NCBI GenBank assembly: GCA_903822015.1
Contig: CAIJNQ010000272.1
Span: forward strand, 1-34,145
DNA length: 34,145 bases
Direction of reading: 5' to 3'
Origin: an uncultured Verrucomicrobia subdivision 3 bacterium
GTDB lineage: Bacteria > Verrucomicrobiota > Verrucomicrobiia > Limisphaerales > UBA11358
Numbering within the stretch: position 1 is the stretch's first letter; every line of letters begins with the position of its first letter. The notes beneath the pieces were generated by a model that was not told where the DNA came from, made no database searches, and saw nothing but the letters and a program-made list of their open reading frames with translations. Positions 17,430 to 24,274 of this stretch are shown piece by piece. The position numbers and the translations under genes were made by a program.

Positions 17430-18713
17430 TCAGGCGAGCGATTTGACCAGTTCCTCAATTTTGGCGATGCCCTCGGCGGCTTCCGACGGCTGCAAGTTCA
17501 GGGCCGGCAGCAGCCGGATGACCCGGGTGCCGGCCGGAATGACCAGCACGCCGGCCGCCTGCAGGCGGTTGACGAATTGGAGGGCGGCCGGCTGTTCGCG
17601 GGCGGCGAACGCCGGGATATTTTCAGCCAATTCCAAACCGAGCATGAAGCCCAGCCCGCGGGCGTTTTTGACGACACCGGGGTAGGTTTCCACCAGCCGG
17701 GCCAGTTCATTTTTGATCCCGCCGCCCAGCGTCCGCGCGTTTTCATCCAGCTTTTCCGCCTCAATGACGGAGAGAATTTTCAAGGCGACCGCGCAGGCCA
17801 GGGGCGTGCCGCCGAAGGTAGTGCCGTGCGTCCCCGGCCCGAGCAGGTCGGAATACGGCGCCCGCAACCAGAACGCGCCGACGGGGAAACCCCCGCCGAG
17901 CGATTTGGCCATGGAAAGACCGTCGGGCAGAAAATTTTCGCCGCCGGGAACGCCCTCAAGAATCCGTTGAAAGCTCTGGAATTTTCCCGTGCGATAATGG
18001 CCGCACTGCACGCCGTCCATGAGGAGCAGCAGTTTTTTCTCGTCGCACAACGCGCGGAGGCCGAGCAAATATTCCGGGGTGGCGGGCGTGACGCCGCCTT
18101 CGCCCTGCACGCCCTCGATGAGTATGGCAACCGTCGCCGGCGAAATGGCCGCGCGGGCGGCAGCCAAGTCATTATACGGGACGTGCCGGAAGCCGGGCAT
18201 CATCGGTTCGAAACCTTTTTTAACCTTATCCTGGCCGGTGGCGGCGATGCCGGCGAGCGTGCGGCCATGAAAGGAATGGTGCGCGGTTAAAATCTCGAAC
18301 CGGCCCTCCGCGTGGCCGAATTTCCGCGCGAGTTTGAACAGGCCCTCGTTCGCCTCGGCGCCGCTGTTGCAGAAAAAGACTTTGCCGGGGCCGATGCGCT
18401 GGACGAGTTCAGCAGCGAGCCGGCCCTGCGGTTCGGTGAAATACAGGTTCGAGACATGGATGAGCTTCCGGGACTGCTCGACCAGCGCCCCGGTGATGGC
18501 GGGATGGGCATGGCCGAGCGAGCAGACGGCAATGCCACCGCCCAGGTCGAGATAACGTTTGCCGGTGACATCGAACAGATAGCTGCCCGCGCCGTGGCTC
18601 AAGACGAGGTCAAAGCGGCCGTAACTGGGCACGACGTTTTTCGCGAACAGCTCGCGGACGGATTCGTAATCGTTGCGGACAATCGCCGGCGGCGCAGGAA
18701 CAATTTCTTTCAT
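17430..18713 (-). CDS. argD: Acetylornithine aminotransferase
   Basis: PLP-dependent class-III aminotransferase that converts N-acetylglutamate semialdehyde to N-acetylornithine. The 427-residue sequence shows LDLGGGIAVCSLGHAHPAI, the FFCNSGAEANEGLFKLARKFG phosphate-binding region, FHGRTLAGIAATGQ, and the PLP lysine in SMAKSLGGGFPVGAFW (about residue 270). HGTTFGGTPLACAVAL and GLGFMLGLEL complete the fold. PLP aminotransferases of this class can also act on ornithine or succinyl-ornithine, but the argB and argF neighbours support the acetylornithine role. It begins 36 bases after argB; no Shine-Dalgarno site is seen. Confidence 0.94.
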   Translation of the reverse strand: MKEIVPAPPAIVRNDYESVRELFAKNVVPSYGRFDLVLSHGAGSYLFDVTGKRYLDLGGGIAVCSLGHAHPAITGALVEQSRKLIHVSNLYFTEPQGRLAAELVQRIGPGKVFFCNSGAEANEGLFKLARKFGHAEGRFEILTAHHSFHGRTLAGIAATGQDKVKKGFEPMMPGFRHVPYNDLAAARAAISPATVAILIEGVQGEGGVTPATPEYLLGLRALCDEKKLLLLMDGVQCGHYRTGKFQSFQRILEGVPGGENFLPDGLSMAKSLGGGFPVGAFWLRAPYSDLLGPGTHGTTFGGTPLACAVALKILSVIEAEKLDENARTLGGGIKNELARLVETYPGVVKNARGLGFMLGLELAENIPAFAAREQPAALQFVNRLQAAGVLVIPAGTRVIRLLPALNLQPSEAAEGIAKIEELVKSLA

Positions 18714-18749
18714 CAGAGCGGATTAAATCGCAACGGCGTCAAGACACAA

Positions 18750-19631
18750 TCACAAAACGACTTCGGTGCCCACGCCCCGGTCGGTGAAGATTTCGAGCAT
18801 CACGGCATGCGGCATGCGGCCGTCCACGAACGAGACTTTTTCGACGCCGGATTGGATGGCGGCGACGGCGCTATCCACTTTGGGAATCATGCCCCGGTCC
18901 ACAATGCCGGCGGCCTTGAGGGCGGGCACCTCGCCGGTCTGCAGATGCGCGATGACGGTGGCGGCGTCTTTGGAATCGCGCAGCAGGCCGGGCACGTCGG
19001 ACATGAAGACGAGCCGCTTGGCCTTGAGCGCGATGGCGCACATCGCGGCGGCGACGTCGGCATTGCAGTTGTAGATTTTCCCATCCTCGCCGCGCGCCGT
19101 CGGGCTGATGACCGGCGTGAAACCGCACCAGATAGATTCCTTCAGCGGCTGGACGTTGACTTCGATGACTTCGCCGACGTAGCCGATGTCGATTTTCCGG
19201 CCGGGATGCTCCCGGTCGTCGAGGTAAAGCTTCCGGCATTTGAAGATATCCGGCCCGGCGAAACCGACGGCCTGGCCGCCGAGGGAGTTGATGGTCCGGA
19301 CGACCTCGGGATTGATCTCGCGGGACAAAACGTCGTCCACGATTTGCGCCGTGGCGGCGTCGGTGACGCGCTGGCCCTGGATGAAGCTGGCTTTCAACCC
19401 GGCTTTTTCCATCGCGCGGGTGATGGCCTTGCCGCCGCCGTGGACGATCACGGGGTTGATTTCGACCGCCTCAAGAAACACGATGTCGCGCGCGACGCCC
19501 TGGCGGACGCCATCGTCCGGTGAATCCATGAAACTGCCGCCGTATTTCACGACGAAGGTTTCCCCGCTGAATTTCTGGATGTAGGGCAACGCTTCCAGGA
19601 GCGTCGCGGCTTTGGCAATGAGGTCTTGCAT
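18750..19631 (-). CDS. argB: Acetylglutamate kinase
   Basis: Phosphorylates N-acetylglutamate, the second and usually arginine-inhibited step of arginine synthesis. The 293-residue protein begins MQDLIAKAATLLEALPYIQ, and this N-terminal helix is the feature of the arginine-sensitive, hexameric form. FVVKYGGSFM (catalytic Lys and glycine loop), VIVHGGGKAI, LSREINPEVVRTINSLGG, and NCNADVAAAMCAIALKAKRLVFMSDVPG (ATP and phosphate region) are visible. First gene of a five-gene minus-strand run; the 116-base gap at 19632-19747 is divergent and should hold its promoter and that of the ThuA gene. Confidence 0.95.
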   Translation of the reverse strand: MQDLIAKAATLLEALPYIQKFSGETFVVKYGGSFMDSPDDGVRQGVARDIVFLEAVEINPVIVHGGGKAITRAMEKAGLKASFIQGQRVTDAATAQIVDDVLSREINPEVVRTINSLGGQAVGFAGPDIFKCRKLYLDDREHPGRKIDIGYVGEVIEVNVQPLKESIWCGFTPVISPTARGEDGKIYNCNADVAAAMCAIALKAKRLVFMSDVPGLLRDSKDAATVIAHLQTGEVPALKAAGIVDRGMIPKVDSAVAAIQSGVEKVSFVDGRMPHAVMLEIFTDRGVGTEVVL

Positions 19632-19747
19632 TGTTCGCCGGCAGATTTAGCCACAGACGGAACGCGGATGAAACATTGTTTTTTCAAAAACAAAGAAAGA
19701 TTGTCACGCCACCCGGATTGGCGATAATGCGTCGCATTTCGCAACCC

Positions 19748-21385
19748 ATGAAACCCTCCAGATACCACCGGCTGGTCTCCGCACTGATCCTCCTGCTCCT
19801 CGCCGCCGTCACCGCCCCGGCGGCGCCGAAGAAGATTTTATTCTTCACCAAATCCAGCGGCTACGAGCATTCGGTCATTTCCTGGAAAAACGGCCAGCCC
19901 AGTTTTGCCGAAAAAATATTACTGGAGCTGGGCCGGCAGAACGGCTGGGAATTCATTTTTTCGAAGGACGGGTCGAAATTCAGCCCGGAATATCTGGCGC
20001 AGTTTGACGCGGTGTTTTTTTACACCACGGGCGATTTATGCAGCGAGGGCACCGACCGGCAACCGCCGATGACCCCCGCCGGCAAGGAGGCGCTGTTTGA
20101 TTATGTGCGGGGGGGCAAAGGTTTTATCGGCACGCACGCCGCCGCCGACACGTTTCACACCGCCAATGAATCGCAGAAAGGGCCGGATCGCTACCTGAAC
20201 CACGGCACGAACGCCGATCCCTACGTCTGTTTCATCGGTGGCGAATTCATCATCCACGGCGCGCAGCAGGTCGCGACGAACCGGGTGATTGATCCGAGTT
20301 TTCCCGGCTTTGAAAAAGCGGGCGACTGCTTCGCGTTCCCGGAGGAATGGTATTCGCTCAAGGATTTTGCGCCGGACGACCATGTGCTGACCGTGATTGA
20401 TGCGCCGCACATGAACGGGCCGATGTATGAGCGGCCGCCGTATCCGAGCACCTGGGCGCGCAAGGAGGGCAACGGCCGCGTCTGGTACACGGCGCTGGGC
20501 CATCGCGAGGATGTCTGGACGAACCCGACGTTCCAGCAGATGCTCGCCGGCGGCATCAAGTGGGCGCTCGGGGAAGCGCCGGCGGACGTGAGGCCCAACC
20601 TCCTTACCGCCGCGCCCGGCGCGTACACGAATCCGCGCTACCCCGGACCCCCGCCGGCCGGGAAGGCCGCCGCGCCGAACACCTTGTCCGCACAGGAAAA
20701 AGCCGAGGGCTGGAAATTGCTGTGGGACGGCAAGACCGCCGCCGGCTGGCGCAGCCCGCAGACCGACACCTTTCCGCAGGAAAGCTGGAGCCTGGCCGAC
20801 GGGCTGCTGACGGTGGACCCCGGCTGGACCAACGGACTGGCCGAGGCGCAATCCGGCGGCGACATCATAACCCGCCAGCGCTACGCGAACTTTGAACTCG
20901 TCGCGGATTTCAAATGCTCACCCGGTTGCAACAGCGGCATCAAAATTTTCGTGCAGCCGAACCTGTCGCCGATTGACAAAGTCACGGGCAAGCCCACCGG
21001 CAAAGGCTCGGCCATCGGCATGGAATTCCAGATACTCGACGACGCGCGCCATCCGGACGCCAAGCTGGGCCGCGACGGCGACCGCACGCTCGGCTCGCTC
21101 TATGATTTGATGCCGGCGCCGAAAGACAAGAAGGTCCGGCCCATCGGCGAATGGAATCACGCACGGCTTTTGTCGCAGGGCAAACATGTCGAGTTCTGGC
21201 TGAACGGCGAAAAGACGGTGGAATGTGAACGCGGCTCGGCGGCGTTCCGCGAAGCCGTGGCGTTAAGCAAATTCAAGAACATCCCCGATTTCGGCGAATG
21301 GGCCGACGGCCATATTTTGCTGCAGGAGCACGGCAGCGAAGTTTCCTTCCAGAATGTGAAGCTCCGCGAATTGCCGGGGCCATAA
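19748..21385 (+). CDS. ThuA domain plus DUF1080 (3-keto-disaccharide hydrolase-like) secreted protein
   Basis: A fusion of a ThuA-like domain (about residues 27-280: KKILFFTKSSGYEHS, GKGFIGTHAAADTFH, GNGRVWYTALGHREDVW) and a DUF1080 domain (about 318-545: GWKLLWDGKTAAGWRS, NFELVADFKCSPGCNSGIKI, GMEFQILDDARHPDAK, FWLNGEKTVECERG). An N-terminal signal peptide (MKPSRYHRLVSALILLLLAAVTAPAA) predicts export. ThuA proteins are tied to trehalose/sugar utilisation and DUF1080 members to hydrolysis of 3-keto sugars; here the substrate is unknown. The ATG at 19748 is favoured over the track start 19631 because it gives the signal peptide; 19727 is an alternative. The Gfo/Idh/MocA gene follows 18 bases later. 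Confidence 0.88.
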   Translation: MKPSRYHRLVSALILLLLAAVTAPAAPKKILFFTKSSGYEHSVISWKNGQPSFAEKILLELGRQNGWEFIFSKDGSKFSPEYLAQFDAVFFYTTGDLCSEGTDRQPPMTPAGKEALFDYVRGGKGFIGTHAAADTFHTANESQKGPDRYLNHGTNADPYVCFIGGEFIIHGAQQVATNRVIDPSFPGFEKAGDCFAFPEEWYSLKDFAPDDHVLTVIDAPHMNGPMYERPPYPSTWARKEGNGRVWYTALGHREDVWTNPTFQQMLAGGIKWALGEAPADVRPNLLTAAPGAYTNPRYPGPPPAGKAAAPNTLSAQEKAEGWKLLWDGKTAAGWRSPQTDTFPQESWSLADGLLTVDPGWTNGLAEAQSGGDIITRQRYANFELVADFKCSPGCNSGIKIFVQPNLSPIDKVTGKPTGKGSAIGMEFQILDDARHPDAKLGRDGDRTLGSLYDLMPAPKDKKVRPIGEWNHARLLSQGKHVEFWLNGEKTVECERGSAAFREAVALSKFKNIPDFGEWADGHILLQEHGSEVSFQNVKLRELPGP

Positions 21386-21403
21386 TTCAAATCCCGACGA
21401 ACC

Positions 21404-22816
21404 ATGATCATACAATCAAGACGAAGTTTCCTGAAGGCGACATTGCGCGGCGGCATCGGTCTGGCCGTCCTGCCGCAAATCATCCCGGCCCGCCTGCTGG
21501 GAGCGGAGGCGCCGAGCAAAAAAATCAACGTCGCGCAAATCGGCTGCGGCCGCATGGGGCGCAGCGACATGGGCAATGTGATGACCGAACCGCTCGGGCG
21601 CATCGTGGCCGTGTGCGACCTGGACGCCAGGCGCCTCGGCGCCGGCAAGAAAATGGCGGAAGATTATTATGCGAACCAGGGCGAAACCGGGGTGAGCGTC
21701 AAAACGTTTCATGACTATCGCGACGTGCTGGCCGCACCGGACATCGACGCAGTGGTGGTCACGGTGCCGGATCATTCCCACGCGCGGCTGGCGATTGCGG
21801 CGGCAATTGCGGGCAAGCATGTCTATGTCCAGAAGCCGGTGACGTATGCGATCGCGGAAGCCATCGGGTTGCGCCGCGCGGTCGAAACAAAACGAATCAT
21901 CCTGCAGACCGGATCACAACAGCGATCCGAACGGCCGTGGGGCAGTTTCCGGAAGGCGAGCGAGTTTGTCCGCAATGGACGGATCGGGCAGTTGAAGACG
22001 ATCAAGATCGGTGTCGGCCTTGACAAACCGAGCGGCCACGCGCCGGCAGCGATGGCGGTGCCGGCCAATCTGGATTACGAAAGTTGGCTGGGCGCGGCGC
22101 CGGAACAACCGTACATGGAACGGCGGGTGCATCCGCAAACGAGCCTGGAGGGCCGGCCCGGCTGGATCACGACGGAGGATTTCGGCCTGGGCATGATCAC
22201 CAACTGGGGGGCGCACCATGTGGACATCGCGCAATGGGCCATGGGCCAGGAACTGGGCGGGCCGACCACGATTGAGGCGCAGGCAGAATTTATGCACGAT
22301 GACGCATGGACGGTCCACGGCGCCTATCATGTGGAAATGCTTTATCCGAAAAACGTGCAGATGATACTCGACAACCAGTTTGAGACCGGCATCCGGTTTG
22401 AAGGCGACGAGGGCTGGATTTTCTGCACCCGCGGCGAAGAGAAAGCCACCGCCAGCGATCCCAACGCGCCGGTCAGCCGCGAGGCGCTGCTGCCTTTGCG
22501 GGCGAGCGACCCGAGACTTTTATCGCCGCTTGACGGCAGCGCGGTGCGCTGGATGCCGAGCAAAACGCAACACGGCAACTGGCTGGAAAGCATTGCGGCC
22601 AACCGCCAGCCGATTGCGCCGATTCAGCAGTCCGCCCGCAGTCTGGAAACCTGCGCGGCAGCCTGGATCGGCATGAAACTCAAGCGGAAGCTCACCTGGG
22701 ATGCGGCCAGCGAAACCTTCGTGGGCGACGACAAAGCCAACGCTCTCCGCGAACGGAAGACCCGCAAGCCGGAATACGATTTTGAACGGCTGCTGCAACG
22801 CGCGGGGATCGTCTGA
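21404..22816 (+). CDS. Tat-exported Gfo/Idh/MocA family oxidoreductase
   Basis: NAD(P)-dependent sugar oxidoreductase fold of 470 residues. The N-terminus IIQSRRSFLKATLRGG is a twin-arginine signal followed by a hydrophobic stretch, so the folded, cofactor-loaded enzyme is probably exported. The Rossmann motif is GCGRMG (about residue 48). VCDLDARR binds the ribose, DHSHARLAIAAAIAGKHVYVQKPVTY carries the usual EKP region as QKP, and GAHHVDIAQW is the conserved His-Asp helix. It probably oxidises or reduces a sugar at C3 to feed the preceding ThuA-DUF1080 protein; the two genes are 18 bases apart. The actual substrate cannot be read from the sequence. Confidence 0.93.
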   Translation: MIIQSRRSFLKATLRGGIGLAVLPQIIPARLLGAEAPSKKINVAQIGCGRMGRSDMGNVMTEPLGRIVAVCDLDARRLGAGKKMAEDYYANQGETGVSVKTFHDYRDVLAAPDIDAVVVTVPDHSHARLAIAAAIAGKHVYVQKPVTYAIAEAIGLRRAVETKRIILQTGSQQRSERPWGSFRKASEFVRNGRIGQLKTIKIGVGLDKPSGHAPAAMAVPANLDYESWLGAAPEQPYMERRVHPQTSLEGRPGWITTEDFGLGMITNWGAHHVDIAQWAMGQELGGPTTIEAQAEFMHDDAWTVHGAYHVEMLYPKNVQMILDNQFETGIRFEGDEGWIFCTRGEEKATASDPNAPVSREALLPLRASDPRLLSPLDGSAVRWMPSKTQHGNWLESIAANRQPIAPIQQSARSLETCAAAWIGMKLKRKLTWDAASETFVGDDKANALRERKTRKPEYDFERLLQRAGIV

Positions 22817-22860
22817 CACATTTGCCTTTACGCAGGCGCGGCATTCACTAGATTGCGGGC

Positions 22861-23265
22861 ATGTCCGAAATCGCAAAATTCGTCAATAACGGCTCCGCCA
22901 GCATCACGCCGGCCATGGCGCAGAAAATCCTGCACCAACTGCCGCAGTGGAAACTGGAGTTCACCCAGATCAACGCGCCGAAATTTCCGCATCTGGTGGA
23001 CCAATTGGAGTTTCTGGCCGACGCGGTGGAGGACGCAGTGGAGGGTGCCTACCGGGAATTGCCTTATACCGCGATCGCCCAGGCCGTGTTTGCGCTGATC
23101 TATGCGCACAAGAAAATGGGAATCATTCCGGAAAGCATTCTGGAACTGGGCCGGGCGGACGACTCGAGCGTGGTGCGCGCCGTGTTGATCCAGAATGAAA
23201 AGGCCTTCGCCGTTTATGCTGGCACCCAAGGGATTAGCTGGGAAAAAATCACCAGCCAGCCCTGA
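22861..23265 (+). CDS. DUF1232/YkvA-like small protein
   Basis: A 134-residue soluble protein. The middle (FLADAVEDAVEGAYRELPYTAIAQAVFALIYAHKKMGIIPESILELGRADDSSVV) follows the DUF1232/YkvA pattern Y..A..YL..P.D.IPD....LG..DD..V, with IIPE and ADDSSV in place of the usual IPD and DD. The hydrophobic helix is weaker than in YkvA proteins, so membrane insertion is unlikely. Family function is unknown. Distant-homology call. It starts 44 bases after the oxidoreductase stop and precedes a separate promoter for fecR. Confidence 0.55.
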   Translation: MSEIAKFVNNGSASITPAMAQKILHQLPQWKLEFTQINAPKFPHLVDQLEFLADAVEDAVEGAYRELPYTAIAQAVFALIYAHKKMGIIPESILELGRADDSSVVRAVLIQNEKAFAVYAGTQGISWEKITSQP

Positions 23266-23285
23266 AATCCGGATGATTTTACGAG

Positions 23286-23313
23286 TTGACAATGGACAGT
23301 TCGCCGCTATACT
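23286..23313 (+). promoter_or_regulatory. Strong sigma70-type promoter for the FecR gene
   Basis: TTGACA (23286-23291), a 16-base spacer and TATACT (23308-23313) match the housekeeping consensus at 6/6 and 5/6 positions. Initiation near 23320 gives a leader of about 39 bases before the ATG at 23359. This is the clearest promoter in the window. Confidence 0.7.
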
Positions 23314-23358
23314 GCCTTTAGATAGAAAAAGTTCCGAAACAAATTCGAAACGAATCAT

Positions 23359-24204
23359 ATGAAAAATATTCAGAAACTGTTTTCCGCAGCCGTTTGCGGC
23401 TTGGTTTTGTCTTTTACCATTGCGGCCAGCGCGCAAGAAGTCAAACAGGGCATTGCGACCGTGGTCCGCGTCAAAGGCGGAGCGAGTTATACTGTTGGAG
23501 GCAATGACGGATGGCATCCCCTGGTGGCGGGTAAGATTCTGCACCCGGGTTCCACCATCAAGACCGAACCCGATGCCATGGTGGATGTGGTTTTGGGCAA
23601 GGCCATTGAAATGCCCCAGGCTCATGCCGTGCCGGACAAAGTTTCGCTGGCTCCGGACTCGGCGGTGCGCGGCATGGTCGGCTACAAGCCTTCCGTGGAA
23701 CAAAACGTCATCCGTCTTTCCGGTGAAACCACCATAAAAGTTGACATCCTGACGGTTGCGGATACCGGGGCGGACACCATCAGCGACACAGAACTTGACC
23801 TGCAGAAAGGGCGCATTTTTTACAGTGTAAAAAAACTATCCGCCGAATCGAAATACCTCGTCAAAATTCCCAACGGCATTGCCGGTGTACGCGGTTCGCA
23901 GGGTTTCATCAGTGCGGACGGCAAATGCGGCGCACTGGTTCATCCGCTGTGGCTTTCCTTTGTCGGGGCCGATGGCAAGCCGGTCACGGTGACGGTGGGC
24001 GAAGGACAGCAATTTGACCCGACTTCCGGTGGCATTTCCCCGATGCCGCCAGCCATTTTTAACTTGTTGAGCGAGATTTCGCATGCCGCGAGAACTTGTT
24101 ACCGTGAAATCTGCTCCTATTCATACAACCGTAACCAGTGGTGCCATATTTCGCCGACCACCGGTGGTGATGATGGAAAAAAAGGGAATCAAGGGCCAAC
24201 TTAA
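23359..24204 (+). CDS. FecR-domain periplasmic protein
   Basis: A 281-residue exported protein: signal peptide MKNIQKLFSAAVCGLVLSFTIAASAQ, then a FecR-type beta-rich domain (about 30-215). Landmarks include ATVVRVKGGASYTVGGNDGWHPLVAGKILHPGSTIKTEPDA, LDLQKGRIFYSVKKLSAESKYLVKIPNGIAGVRGSQGFIS (the FecR core) and VTVTVGEGQQFDPTSGG. The C-terminal 55 residues are unusual: three Cys within TCYREICSYSYNRNQWCH and a polar GGDDGKKGNQGPT end. It has no sigma/anti-sigma cytoplasmic helix, so it is not a classical FecR signal transducer; in Verrucomicrobia-like genomes FecR proteins commonly neighbour CHASE2 cyclases. Here the cyclase gene is next, after a strong terminator. No Shine-Dalgarno site. Confidence 0.85.
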   Translation: MKNIQKLFSAAVCGLVLSFTIAASAQEVKQGIATVVRVKGGASYTVGGNDGWHPLVAGKILHPGSTIKTEPDAMVDVVLGKAIEMPQAHAVPDKVSLAPDSAVRGMVGYKPSVEQNVIRLSGETTIKVDILTVADTGADTISDTELDLQKGRIFYSVKKLSAESKYLVKIPNGIAGVRGSQGFISADGKCGALVHPLWLSFVGADGKPVTVTVGEGQQFDPTSGGISPMPPAIFNLLSEISHAARTCYREICSYSYNRNQWCHISPTTGGDDGKKGNQGPT

Positions 24205-24228
24205 GAATATAAAGCATTTTTCTTATAG

Positions 24229-24263
24229 CCAGAGCAGCCTTGAGTTGCTCTGGTTTTTTGTTT
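24229..24263 (+). terminator. Strong intrinsic terminator between fecR and the cyclase gene
   Basis: CCAGAGCA-GCCTTGAGT-TGCTCTGG is an 8-bp perfect stem followed by TTTTTTGTTT. The tract ends about 12 bases before the GTG of the cyclase, leaving no room for a separate promoter after it. It therefore either attenuates the downstream gene or the cyclase depends on read-through or a promoter inside fecR. Confidence 0.8.
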
Positions 24264-24274
24264 AATGGGGAGAA

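Noticed and set aside
17193-19523. Plus-strand ORFs of 365 and 403 aa over argD and argB
   Set aside because: The opposite-strand enzymes are unambiguous, and these frames encode only Arg/Gln/Asp-rich text without homology.
20036-20851. 271-aa minus-strand ORF over the ThuA-DUF1080 gene
   Set aside because: Gly/Arg-rich shadow; the plus strand carries a complete, recognisable protein.
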